The translations under genes and the position numbers were made by a program. From positions 17,921,501 to 17,985,500 of the forward strand of contig CM060188.1 of NCBI GenBank assembly GCA_030549335.1: DNA of 64,000 bases. Direction: 5' to 3'. Origin of the DNA: Pontederia crassipes (lineage: Eukaryota; Streptophyta; Magnoliopsida; Commelinales; Pontederiaceae). Position 1 is the stretch's first letter; every line of letters begins with the position of its first letter. The notes beneath the pieces are model-generated. The model saw only the letters and a list, made by a program, of their open reading frames with translations. It was not told the origin of the DNA and made no database searches. Positions 25,101 through 39,037 of the stretch are shown here, piece by piece.

Positions 25101-25394
25101 TTATGAACAGTATGACTCACTCCTGCAATTACCACTGACATTTTTCTTCCTTCATGATCAGTTGGAAAGTGAGATGATTCTTACACTGACATCTTGTCTA
25201 ATCTGTAATGATTTCTTGCAGTCCCACTCTCCATTTATGCCTTCACCTTGCCTTTGCCGTACATTGGGGTCGCTTCGACACTCCCCGCGGGCTTCGTCAC
25301 TGGTGCCATGGTACTTGTTGCTGGTCTCCTTCTGTACTGCTGTTTTCCTAATCCCGCCACCAAGCAGCAAGCATCACCAATCCCACAAGGGTAG
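19164..25394 (+). CDS. CLT: Plastid thiol transporter, CRT-like transporter (CLT) family
   Basis: Ten coding exons splice at GT-AG sites: 19164-19606, 22160-22305, 22439-22479, 22553-22668, 23392-23491, 23571-23606, 23771-23821, 23923-24046, 24354-24479 and 25222-25394. The sum is 1356 nt, or 451 residues plus a stop, close to the roughly 450 of Arabidopsis CLT1-3. Residues 1 to about 105 are basic, rich in R, A and S, and look like a plastid transit peptide. The body from about residue 108 is a multi-pass drug/metabolite-transporter fold, with family-typical segments such as TANRVLYKLALVPL, GCDGAPLLPLL and AFNISLLHLLKISSA. CLT proteins are relatives of the Plasmodium chloroquine-resistance transporter and export gamma-glutamylcysteine and glutathione from plastids, linking plastid thiol synthesis with cytosolic redox and stress responses. 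Exon 1 is very GC-rich, and intron 1 is 2.55 kb. The acceptor of exon 3 uses the second of two adjacent AG dinucleotides, since the first would read a stop at once. Confidence 0.9.
22817..23200. repeat. Diverged tandem duplication inside CLT intron 4
   Basis: Two similar stretches, about 22817-22985 and 23057-23200, share phrases such as tgttgtgtttctgc(a/t)ttaaatccatgc in the second and a near match in the first, followed by tccccaag and tcatgaggcatgat. The unit spacing is about 200-240 bp. Both lie wholly within the 722-bp intron and have no coding content I recognise. Confidence 0.6.
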
Positions 25395-25970
25395 ATGTGT
25401 ATATCATTCTTTCTCAATACTATCTATTTCTTCCTCCCTCGCGCGAGCCCGCATTTTATCAAGTGCTTTGTCATTAATTAGCACACACGACTTGCGGCTC
25501 TTTCTGATGCCAGCTGCATGCTTGTATTGTAATAGTTTGATCTGAAAGACGAAGGAATATTTCAGAATTTTGGCAGAAAGAATATAGAAGCTTATATGAC
25601 ATTGGTATTTTACCTTTTATTGTCGATGTGTACATATGGATTCTTATCATAAATAATGATGTGAGCTACTGTGATCGTGTAAAAGATCTTTGTTATCAGC
25701 CTTGAATTGTGACCACTCAGCGAGAGTGGAAGATGTATTAACCTCTGAGAGTTGAAGATGTATTAACTTCTGCTTCTAATTGATATACCGGAAAGATAAT
25801 TGTAAATAAAAAAAAACGAGGCTAAGAGAGTTGGAAAAATTGGCTAGGTGATTAATCATCTAGTTACGTGCGTGTGTTGAGGTTGCAAACTAGATCGAAG
25901 ACTCCTTTTCAGATCTTGGACATGCAAGGTCAAAATCGAGGTGAGAGAAAGAGAGATAGAGATGCACAAA

Positions 25971-26162
25971 CTAAGGGTAATCAGGAGAGTCTCTGACGAC
26001 GTTGTCGTTTGTAGTGAAAGCAAGTGACGCTAGCAGGAGAATCATGATAACAGGGAGCAACAGGAGCAACGGCGGCGGCGGCGGCAATGGGGGCAGCATC
26101 AACGGAAGTAATAATAGAAGCAGCGCCAGGATCACCAGAAACAATGTCGCATTCCCGTCCAT
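25971..26162 (-). CDS. ORGAN SIZE RELATED / ARGOS-type small membrane protein
   Basis: A single-exon frame of 63 residues starts MDGNATLFL. Its centre is a leucine run, then the motif LPLMLPPLPPPPPLLLL followed by a second hydrophobic run ending LLLASLAF. This arrangement (hydrophobic segment, LPP-LPPPP hinge, hydrophobic segment) is the hallmark of the OSR domain of ARGOS, ARL and OSR1/OSR2. These endomembrane proteins promote organ growth through cell proliferation or expansion, and ARGOS members also lower ethylene sensitivity. The short length fits OSR1/OSR2 better than ARGOS, which has a longer N-terminus. I chose the inner Met at 26162; an upstream in-frame Met adds 13 residues (CACACQRERERE) encoded by the CT microsatellite, which looks like leader. 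It lies tail to tail with the CLT-type gene, 576 bp beyond that gene's stop codon. Confidence 0.78.
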   Translation of the reverse strand: MDGNATLFLVILALLLLLLPLMLPPLPPPPPLLLLLPVIMILLLASLAFTTNDNVVRDSPDYP

Positions 26163-27535
26163 CTCTCTCTCTCTCTCTCTCTGACACGCACACGCGCACA
26201 CACAACAAAACGAAACCTTGTTATCTTACTGAGAAGGGGAGCCTATTTGAACGTACAGAAAGGAACCAATTAGCCTCACCGCACGGACGGAGTGCTCGGC
26301 CCTTCTCCCTCCCCCCTCTTCAGGTTTGCGCGACGTAAATATTTATCATGGCACCAGACGGCTGTAGCGTTGATCGGTCACGTGCAGTTTATCCATGAAT
26401 GCGTTGCCCTCTATCTGTATGATTGGTGCAACGGCCGAGAAAGAAGAAGAAAAAAGATTCCAGTAACAAGGGGAGAGAGATGGATGGATGGATGGATGGA
26501 TGGATGGACCCTTTGCCTTCTTATATATTATTGTTATTATGGTAGTTGAAAGCAGATTCAATCTGCCAAGATACAATGCATCTGGAGGACACGAAGGTCA
26601 TATCCAATATCTTTTTAATTTATTTATTTTTACAATCAATAACTATTTAAATGGATTTGGTTTTGTCAGCTGCACAGGTCATAAATATATATATTTACTC
26701 CTTATATCCTACGCACGAACCTCGTACGCCTTTTGAAACCCGAAGATTAAAAAGTTTTTAAGGTTGCAATTATGGGGATGCTTTTCCTTTCTGCGCGTGG
26801 ACCTTCTTCTTCTTAATTTAATGTGCTCTCATTAATCTGTTTGATTGGCCCATTAGATGATTACAAAAGAATGATCGCATAATTACAAATTTGTACTACG
26901 TATCATCACTTATAATATTTGTTCCTTTTTGCCAAATTGTACAATCAAACTTCCAATGAAATTTTTCTACGAACTCTCAACACTACTATAGAAACCATGA
27001 CATGTCATCATCATCATATATATGCAATAACGTTGTTAAAAGAGAAGAAAATGAACTATCACCTGTTTTCCCTAATATTTTAAGGAACGAATTCATTAGG
27101 ATCATTCATATAAATATGACACAAATTAATCCTATATATATATATGTATATATATATAAGATCATTAGAAAAATTCATATAAATAACAATGTCATATCTT
27201 GCATCAGCTCAATGGACATGTCGAGGATCCATCTCATGCATGTAACCGACAAAGGATCATTCAATGTGCACATCGCTTACGTCGACAAATATACCATAAA
27301 TTGACAGGTCGTATACATCATGACGATTATTTCAAAAAAAAAACAAAAAGATATACATGGTGCCATGATATTTATTTTAAAAGAAAAACAGATATGATGC
27401 TTGCTTAAATAATGTGTACTAAATGACAAATTTAATGCATGCACACGTCTCCATAGCCATGTGTTCTTATGAAAAGTTCAATGTATCTGAAAACATCCCC
27501 CACCATTGATTAAAGAAGAGGGTAAAGAGCCAGTA
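26163..27535. other. 5' side of the OSR gene and intergenic DNA
   Basis: Directly before the OSR start lie a CT run and a CA-rich stretch (about 26160-26205) that probably form its leader. A (TGGA)n run of about seven units occupies 26480-26509. The rest is AT-rich with no supported gene. Confidence 0.5.
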
Positions 27536-31177
<3,642 letters not shown>

Positions 31178-31930
31178 GTATATATATTAAACTTTTAGGC
31201 AAAAAAATACTCAAAGCAATATAAATGGAATCTAGCATGACATAAAAATTCTTAAACTCAACTCATAAGATTAGTTTAAAGACATTTAAGATCGAATCGA
31301 CTCTATGCTTTACACGAGTTTATATTTGTTCTGTACTAAAAAATATTTAATAGTTAAGAATGAATTAGTCCACCAACGTACGTAGGTTGTTACTCAGTTT
31401 CATTGTCATCAACTTTCTCATTATCGTTATTTTTTTTTGCTGCCTTTTTTCTCATTAATACGAGAATAATGATCATACATGTTAATGGTCTTTAATTTGT
31501 TTAGCTTAATTAAGAAATTAGGGAAATAAGTTATAAGGATGTCCTGATTCTTGTATGACCATTTACACGGTAGTTTCGGTTTTCTTACAATTTTTTATTA
31601 TTCTCTCACATTATTTTTATTTTCTTTTTTTATCCTCGTAGTTTATTTATATTATTTTAATTAACTCAATTTTATATTAATTAACTCCTACTTTATTATT
31701 AAAATTATTTGCTTTTTCCATTAAGTTAATAAAAATGCTAACCTCGTCATGAGAAATACTTACACTACAAGAAAATTGAGATTTTTCGACGGGCAGTTTT
31801 CGACGGACAGAAATTCATCGTAATTTGCGACGGATAGTGATCCGACGGTCACAATCGTCGGAAATAAAAATAATAAATTATGTAATTTATTATATTATTA
31901 TTTTATTTTTCATCGATTAGAAACATCGAA

Positions 31931-32425
31931 AGTTTCGACGAATATGCAACCGTTGCAATTTTCGACGGTCCGGACCGTCGGTAAATAAAAAATAAAAAAT
32001 TATGTAATTTATTATGTTATTATTTTATTTTTTTGACGATTAGGAATGTCGAAAGTTTCGACGGATATCCAACCGTCGCAATTTTCGACGGTCGAGACCG
32101 TCGGTAAATGAAAAATAATAAATTATATAATTTATTATTTTATTTTTCGACGATTAGGAACGTCGAAAGTTTCGACGGATATCTAACCGTCGTAATTTCC
32201 GACGGTCCGAACAGTCGGTAAATGAAAAATAATAAATTATATATTTTATTATTTTATTTTTCGATGATTAGGAACGTCGAAAGTTTCGACGGATATCCAA
32301 CCGTCGCAATTTTCGACAGTTCGGACCGTCAATAAATGAAAATTAATAAATTATATAATTTATTATATTATTATTTTATTTTTTGACGATCAGGAACGTC
32401 GAAAGTGAATATCCAACCGTCGCAA
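31931..32425. repeat. CACTA subterminal repeat array, 114-123 bp units
   Basis: The phrase agtttcgacg(g/a)atat recurs at 31931, 32054, 32168 and 32282, with a shortened form near 32404. Each is followed by ccgtcgcaattttcgacggtc and an AT-rich filler containing taatttatta. Within each unit, cgacggt and accgtcg form small inverted repeats. Confidence 0.85.
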
Positions 32426-32819
32426 TTTTCGACATTCCGGATCATCGGTAAATAAAAAATAATATAATATAAGGAATATTTTATTAATATAATTAGCGAC
32501 AGTTCAAATCGTAGTAATTTCTGTCAGTTTCGACGGTTCTAATCGTCGGTAAATGAAAAAATAATATAATATAAGAAATCTTTTATTAATCTAATTAGCG
32601 ATAGTCCAGACCGTCAAAATTAATCTAAATGCTTAATTTCTGACGGTCATAGCCGTCGATACACCCGCTACATTGTTTTAGTTTTCTCGCTTTCCCGCTA
32701 CTTTTATTATTAATTATGTTTACTTTCCCGCTATATATATATATATATATATATTTCCTTTCACTTTTTATATCTTTACCTCTTTCCTCTCTATCTCCCT
32801 CTCCTATTTTGCCGGCAAC

Positions 32820-32990
32820 CATATCCCTCCCGGACGATATCTCTCGCCGGCGACCCTCTCTCTCTCTCCCGGATGACATCTCCTGCCGACGACCCTCTCT
32901 CTCTCTCCCGGATGATATCTCCCGCCGACGACCCTCTCTCTCCCTGCGACCCTCTCTCTCTCCCGGACGACGACATCTTTCGTTGGCGGC
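32820..32990. repeat. CT-rich tandem repeat inside the CACTA element
   Basis: A unit of about 39 bp (cccggatgatatctcc, then gccgacgaccc, then a CT run) is repeated about four times with length changes in the CT run. Open frames on either strand here are products of the repeat and do not look like genes. Confidence 0.75.
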
Positions 32991-33414
32991 CCTCTCCTCC
33001 CCCCCCCCCCCTCTCTCTTTCTCTCCCCCTCCCTCTCCCACGGCCAGATCTGGCCCCCACGGCCGGATCGGCCGCCTGACGACCGGACTCAGTCGCGGGT
33101 AGGGGTGGCAACATTCCCGCCCCAAACGGGGCCCCGCATTCGGGGATTTTTTTCCCGCGGGGGCGGGGATGGGGGGCAAACTGCCCCCGACCCCTTATTC
33201 GGGGATCGGGGCGGGGTGGACTGCACGTCGGATCCCCGTCTCCCCGTCATAATATTTAATTATTTTAATTATCAATCATCAGATTAAATCTTAGCCGTCC
33301 ATTCATCATATATAAAATAAAAAACCCTAACTCCTTTCAATCTCCTCTCTTTTTCTCCCACCCCCAACCCTAATCTCATTTCCCCTTTTGGTGGCGGCGC
33401 CGGCGAAATCCTTC

Positions 33415-34080
33415 TCAAGGCGGCACCGGCGACATCCGCTTTACATCAGGAGCAACCGCAGCGGCGATTTCGCCCGCCCCCGGTGAGCAACCGCTTTGCA
33501 TCAGGAGCAGCAGCTTCGTCGCCGCCCCTTCCGCCCCGGTGGCCGCATCCACCGCGCGCCGATCCCTGAATCTGTGGCACACCGCCCACAGCACGGCCGC
33601 CTCCGCCTCCTCCCTCCCCGCCTTCATCATCTTCCCCACAACAGCCCCCACCGCCTCCAGTCCGCGTTCTTCGCATATCGCCGCCGGCCCATCCGCGCAC
33701 CCGACCGCCGCCTCCATTACCCTCAGCGCCTTCGCCACCACCTTCGCCGTCGTTTCTCCGCGAAGCACCCACGTGATCACCGGCACCACCCCAGCAGACA
33801 CCATCGCTGGCCGGACCCTCTTCGCGGTCGCCAAAGACATGCCTTCGAGGCACCCGAGTCCGACCTCCACTGCCCACCGATCAGGCGCCGCCCCTTTTTC
33901 TTCTGATGGTCCGATGAGGCGGACAAGCTCCGGGATCAGCCCATCCGCCTTGGCGATCTCGGTTTTGGCGTCCGCATTTGATGCGGCTATAATAGACTCC
34001 AGCAGCATCGCCGCGTCGATTCATAGATCCAAGGTGCAGGCGCCCTTGAGCATTCGAACCAAAGCCCCAACCGTCTCGTC
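33415..34080 (-). pseudogene. Captured fragment of a plant U-box/ARM-repeat (PUB) gene
   Basis: On the minus strand the frame reads LNHLDETVGALVRMLKG..., then IDAAMLLESIIAA..., and continues for about 197 residues (33415-34008) through ARM-like repeats to KLLLLMQSGCSPG. That series is typical of the C-terminal ARM region of PUB-type E3 ligases. The U-box is absent, as is the usual extreme C-terminus. One TGA stands at 34021-34023 where an arginine would be expected, a change of the kind produced by deamination of methylated CpG. Short duplicated phrases occur near the 3' end (cgcttt(a/g)catcaggagcag-like). The piece lies wholly inside the hAT element, so it was most likely picked up by that element; the donor gene is not in this window. 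Expression is possible but unproven. Confidence 0.7.
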
Positions 34081-34121
34081 GAGATGATTCAAACGCAGAG
34101 GCGGCGCTTTCGCCTCTGCGT

Positions 34122-34157
34122 GAAATCGCCGTCGCGCGCAGAGGCGACGGCGATTTC
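34122..34157. repeat. Perfect hairpin at the edge of the captured fragment
   Basis: GAAATCGCCGTCGC at 34122-34135 is perfectly inverted at 34144-34157, with an 8-base spacer. It sits next to where the ARM-like frame begins and a partly repeated cgcagaggcg phrase, so it may mark a capture junction. Confidence 0.7.
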
Positions 34158-34531
34158 GCGCAGAGGTGAGCACTATTTTTTTGTGATTTTTTTCACATTT
34201 TTTAATAAAAAATTCGAGGAATCGAATTCCCCATGGGGATTCGGAGCCCCGCAGAGTTCGGGGCGGGGGATAAAATTTCTCCCAAACCGAGGATTCGGGG
34301 CGAGGGCGGATCATCGGGGTCGGGGCGGGGGTGGTGTCCCCCGCCCCGAACAGCGACGGTTGCCATCCCTAGTCGCGGGCAGTCGGATCTGGCAGCCTGG
34401 CGGCCGGATCCAGCCGCAGGCGTTCGGATTGGCCGCCTAGCGGCCGAATCTGATCACTGGCCGTCAGCGGCCGGTTAATTTTTTTATATTATAGAAATTT
34501 TTTACAACGGTTTTTATCGCCAAAAGTTTCA

Positions 34532-34655
34532 GCGGTCGCGACGACCGTCGAATCTTTCGACGATCGCAACCGTCGAAACTTTCGGCGGTCGCGACGACCG
34601 TCGAATCTTTCGACGATCGCAACCGTCGAAACTTTCGGCGGTCGCCGTCGAAAAT
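34532..34655. repeat. 53-bp tandem repeat, right subterminal region of the CACTA element
   Basis: Units start at 34532, 34585 and 34638 (the last is partial) and the first two are essentially identical. They contain gcggtcgcgacgaccgtcg and tttcgacgatcgcaaccgtcg, the same cgacggt vocabulary as the left subterminal array. Confidence 0.85.
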
Positions 34656-34778
34656 TAATTTATGAAGACCATTTTTTGGACGAGTCGCTTCCGTCAAAAA
34701 AAAAAACCGTCAAAAATCATCATTTTCGACGATTTTCGAGAAATTACATACCGTTTAATTCTCATCTTTCTTGTAGTG

Positions 34779-35766
34779 TTATCAGTTATCTGTCGACTTA
34801 AATATGTGATGTACATAAGTTTATATCTAAAAATATTTAATAATTTATTGATTATATGTAATGTATTATTACAAAAAAAATATTGTTTATTATCTTATAT
34901 TTTATTTTTAATTTTAGAATATATTTTGTTACAAAAAGTTAACACGATGTTTTAGTTTAACTTAACAGTTATCTCCTTTAAATATCGTATTTTATTTTTA
35001 TGGTTCCAATATTTCATTCAACCATTCATTGGAACTAATCTATCAAGTTATTTTTTTAAATATTTATCATCAAATTTAATTTCATCAAATGTGCTAAAAT
35101 AATTATGTATCAACTTGAGTATTCATTAAGAATTCATAGGAACCTATCTACCATCAGAAATCTAAAACCACTTGACTACTTTGCTGGATATTGTTAAAGT
35201 CGAACAAAATGATGTAAACTATTGTTTCACGTATATGCATGTAAAATTATTCCAAGAGAAGTATAATCTCTTTTGCTTGAAGGGATTAATTAGTCTCTAA
35301 TCATAATATTCCTCGTTTAGAATGCAGTAGCCAATGTGACAAGTGCATGCAAATATACATATACCCATGAGCCAACACTTTGTCTGATTGGTTTGGAACT
35401 TATAAGTTGTCTTTTCTTCTTAGCCAACCGAGTGCGCATTGTGTTAATTGCTACATATGAAGCGGTTTCAGGTCGTTCAGGAACATGTGAACATTTTTGC
35501 CTTACACATATTTTTTAGCTATTAGAAAAGTGTACTTTGAACATATATAGATCTCTTGAGTAGTGAAGCAGAGTAAGTTAGAATCTAGAAATCACCATGT
35601 AGTAAGCAAAATCTGATGCACACATGCTGCTCAACTACTAGTTCATGGCTATATCTAGGAGTTAAAGCTCAAAACCAGTGCTGGTTACTGACGATTAATA
35701 GCATGCTTTGCTTTAAAATGGCTCAAGGAATTGAAGTCTCTCATGGATGGCAAGAGCAAGGCGCTC
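34779..35766. other. AT-rich intergenic DNA
   Basis: After the TTA target duplication the sequence returns to AT-rich DNA with no supported gene up to the stop codon of the Ole e 1-type gene. Confidence 0.5.
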
Positions 35767-36650
35767 TCAGTGAGCACAAGAAGGAGAAGGCGCGTCCGGC
35801 CGCGGCGAGACCAGAGGGAAAGGGAAGTACGGCGGCTTCAGGAACGGGAGGAGCCACGACGGGATGGAGAAGGGCAGGGACGACGGGTCCGGGAGCGGGA
35901 CGTGCGGAAACGGGAATGGGAGGGATGGCGGGATCAGGAACGGCAACGGCGAGAACGGGAACGGCAGTCTCGACCACGGCGGGAAGATCGGCCAGAAGAA
36001 TAGCGAAGCTCCGCCGGCGCCGCCGCTCCAAGCGGAGTCCGTTGCGGCGGTGCTACCGCACTGCAGCGCGTTCCTCCTGGCGGGCCTGTAGCTCAGCGCG
36101 TTCAGGTTGAAGTAGCAGGCGGCGCCCTCCTTGGACCTTACCGCGACGTGCTCGGCGGAGCTGCGTAGGCCGGCGACGTCGCAGCGGACGGACGAGCTCC
36201 TCATCAGGGTGGCCCGGCACATGGACTTGACCTCCCGGCCCTGCCTGCACTCGAAGCCGTCCACGGCCGGGACCTCCAGCTTGTAGACCCCAAACCTGTC
36301 CGTCGTCCGCTCCGCCGTGATGGACATCTCCTCCTTGGAGGCGACGTTCACCTTGAACTTGCATTCCACGAGCACCTTTGCGCCTTGAATAAGATAAAGA
36401 AGAAGACATGATTAGCATATAAATCATATATTGTACATGATACACCGCCTGGAGCTTCACATGCACGGGCATTACCTTTGAGGAAGTAGCTGTGCTTGGA
36501 GAAGGTGTTATTCGAGCAGGCATCGCAGTACACTGAGCCGAGCACGGTGATGTTGGAGACGGGCTTCTGGAGGGCTTCTGCGTGCAGGGAGGCGACGCAG
36601 AGGGCTGCGCAGAGGAGCAGCAGCAGCAGGAGCGGGTTCATGGATGACAC
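35767..36650 (-). CDS. Secreted Ole e 1-type protein with proline-rich extension
   Basis: Two exons on the minus strand, 36650-36476 and 36383-35767, join across a 92-bp GT-AG intron to give 263 residues. A strong signal peptide (MSSMNPLLLLLLLCAALCVASLHA) precedes the Pollen Ole e 1 domain. That domain starts ITVLGSVYCDACSNNTF and has the family cysteines (VYCDAC, VECKF, FECRQG, SMCRAT, VRCDVAG, ACYFN, LQCG), which form the disulphide-bonded beta-barrel. After about residue 180 the protein becomes rich in P, F, L and S (PFPFSPLPFLIPPSLPFPFP), as in the extensin-like members of the family. Such proteins are secreted to the cell wall and have been linked to pollen tubes, root hairs and elongating tissue. 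The fusion with a proline-rich tail is known in the family; the exact role here is not known. Confidence 0.85.
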
Positions 36651-39037
36651 CGTACGTGGTGTGGGTGTGCGCGGAGGAGGAGAAGCAAAAAGTTTCGACC
36701 AGATGAGGTCTCAGAGGCTTTATGATTTGTGAGAGGAGGAGGAGGAGGAGGCGGCGGAGGAGGAAGAGAGGTCCCTGAGACTTGTGATGGCGATGAGGGA
36801 GCGGAGCTCACAGAGGCGCAAGAGAACAAGGACATGTGAGGGGGCTTGTCAGGTTGGTGTTGTCATTGGGGGGCGTCACGGGGCGTCGCAACTCGATTTG
36901 GAGGTTTCCTTCAGGAGCACATGCCGCCACCATTTAGCTCTGTACCATGCATGGCATTTGCAAGCTCCATCTTTTTCCTCCTGTGCATTGCATTGACCAG
37001 TCCTCCACTGAACAAATCAAGCATGGAAGAGCAATAACTTGTTATATGTTTTGATCAGATTAACCTCCTGGCGACTTAAGGTGATTGGTTCAGAATATGA
37101 CATTTTTTTTTTGTTTAAGTAGCATCGAGATAAGAACGCTTTGGAACTTCTCAAAACTAAAGCTCCTAAACATTAGATGGCGACTGAAAAAACTCTTAAT
37201 TAATAAAGATAATTAGATCGTTTTGCAAAGATTTAACTTGTTTAACAATGGCTTTGGCAGCGCATACCTCAATTATCATAGATAATGCGCCAATAAGGTG
37301 AAAGACATGTGCCGATTGACAACTAGGAGCAATTTAGCACATCAGATTGGATAAAGATCAAAATTCATTATCATTCGATTAATTTGTGTCTGATTATAAC
37401 AAATAAGACTATCAATTGAAATATTATTCGAGACATTCTTGAGTGAGAACAATCTGGTTATCATTTGACATCATGGAGTAGTTTAGCTTTAGTTGACCAT
37501 TCACGTATCAACCCAACAATCAGGAGGGGACTAGGGTAGGGAGATTCCATAAATTTGGGAATTTCTTTCGCCCACCAAAATGAGAAGTCTTCCCTGGAAT
37601 ATATTTGGTCCCACAAAAGATACATTTTATCATTAGTTTTTATCGTTATATGCATATATGAGTAGAAGTATTTAGCTCACACTTCATACCTCGTAGGCAA
37701 ACCCAATCACATGTTTCCCACATGACTTTTTGAGTTCAGCCTAATGGTGTCAAACAAAATTTTGATGTTCACGTTATCTAAGATATGCATATTTAATTTA
37801 ATTATATATATGTACATATTTAATGATTATTGTTGTTGTTCGTCTGTATAAATTTAATTTCGATAAATATATACAGTTGATCAATAAATACTCTTAAATA
37901 GAATATGGACAGTGCTAACGAAATTTCATTCTTAGAAAAATCGGCCTTAAGAAAAAGTTGGGAAAACACTGATGAAGTAGTGTTTTCTCATCGAATAAAA
38001 AGGTAATTATTGATCAAATGGGTATTTTCCACTGTACATGAATGCGTATGTGAAAGTAAAGAAGAGTTTCTTGTTGATAAAAAAAATTATTCTTTATTAT
38101 AATCTTTTTGGATCTTGAAAGATCGATCATTCTGTCCAAATACCCATTACTACTTTCTTCATAGCATTTCTCATTAATCAGTTGCAAGCATATATTTTTA
38201 CTCCAGGAACAATTCTTTTTGCATCAACGAAATTGATATCAAACTTCCAAAATATAATGCAAAGGTCCAATTAAATGATAGTTCAGTGGTTTTTTATTTT
38301 TTTATTTTTTTGTGCTACCCACTACAAAGATCACAGTAAAAAGAAAACAACTCTTTCGAATCCTTCTCCTCACTGGTTCTTTGGTTGTATGGATCAAAGC
38401 CAAATCAAATACCCCCATAAATGCAATAAAAACATAAGAAGTAATGCATGATTGGGACAAATAACTACTCTTTCTATGGCAAAATGTTCAACATTTAATG
38501 CATGACAAGAGAACATAAGATGGAATCACTTTATTGGAAGAGATTGATGATATTTAAAAAAATCTCATTTCTCCAATTAAATTACTTAGAGCTAATTAAA
38601 ATGTCGACAATGAAATGTGACAAACCTTTAATCAAAATTTTGAATTAGGCTTAAATGCTAACAAGATATTTTTGAAAAAAAAAATCAAGTTCTAATGCTG
38701 AGAAAGTTGCCAAGCAGAAATGGGCACCAGAACATACCAAGAAGAAACAAGTATAACTTAGGGTTTCCTTATCTCTTCATTGTTTTCCCCAAAATATCTT
38801 CATTACTTACTATGCAATCTCTTTTTTTTTTCCCTTCTAATTTTACTTTCGTAATATTATCCTCCTGTTGTTCATCTTTTATCAATAGTACAACAAAAAA
38901 GAGAAAAAAAAGAGAAATATCTAAATGAACAAGTAAAAAATAGGGTGTGCACTACAACAAATCATTAATTGGCAAAATTAATTTAATTTATATTTCTTAC
39001 AATGGAAAGTAAAAAAAAAAAACAGTAACGATATCAA
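36651..39037. other. Upstream region of the Ole e 1-type gene and intergenic DNA
   Basis: The first 200 bp hold a GAG/GGA-rich stretch (about 36733-36765) that would be in the promoter or leader of the Ole e 1-type gene. From about 37 to 39 kb the DNA is AT-rich with no supported gene. Confidence 0.5.

Larger units (their letters stand above)
33100..34371. mobile_element. hAT-type non-autonomous transposon nested in the CACTA element
   Basis: The ends are inverted repeats: TAGGGGTGGCAAC at 33100 and the reverse complement of TAGGGATGGCAAC at 34371, 12 of 13 matching. They are flanked by a perfect 8-bp target duplication GTCGCGGG at 33092-33099 and 34372-34379. Terminal TAGGG plus an 8-bp duplication is the signature of hAT elements. 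Both subterminal regions are extremely GC-rich (runs of cggggcgggg and ccccgcattcgggg). The interior carries a fragment of a host U-box/ARM gene on the minus strand in place of any transposase. Confidence 0.88.
31763..34778 (+). mobile_element. CACTA (En/Spm-type) transposon, non-autonomous
   Basis: The element begins CACTACAAGAAAATTGAG, and its other end is the reverse complement of CACTACAAGAAAGATGAG (16 of 18 terminal bases match). It is flanked by a perfect 3-bp target duplication TTA at 31760-31762 and 34779-34781. Both features are diagnostic of the CACTA superfamily. The left side carries five subterminal units of about 114-123 bp built of cgacggt/accgtcg phrases, and the right side a 53-bp tandem repeat of the same kind. 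Subterminal arrays of this sort bind the transposase in En/Spm. I saw no transposase reading frame, so movement would depend on a helper. The interior holds CT-rich tandem repeats (about 32820-32990) and a nested hAT element. Confidence 0.9.

Noticed and set aside
32625-33102. Arg/Glu/Gly-rich and Leu/Ser/Pro-rich frames on both strands inside the CACTA element
   Set aside because: They are produced by the CT-rich tandem repeat and extend into transposon ends.
33496-34087. Plus-strand frames over the captured ARM fragment
   Set aside because: The minus-strand frame gives the ARM-type protein; the plus-strand ones are low-complexity.
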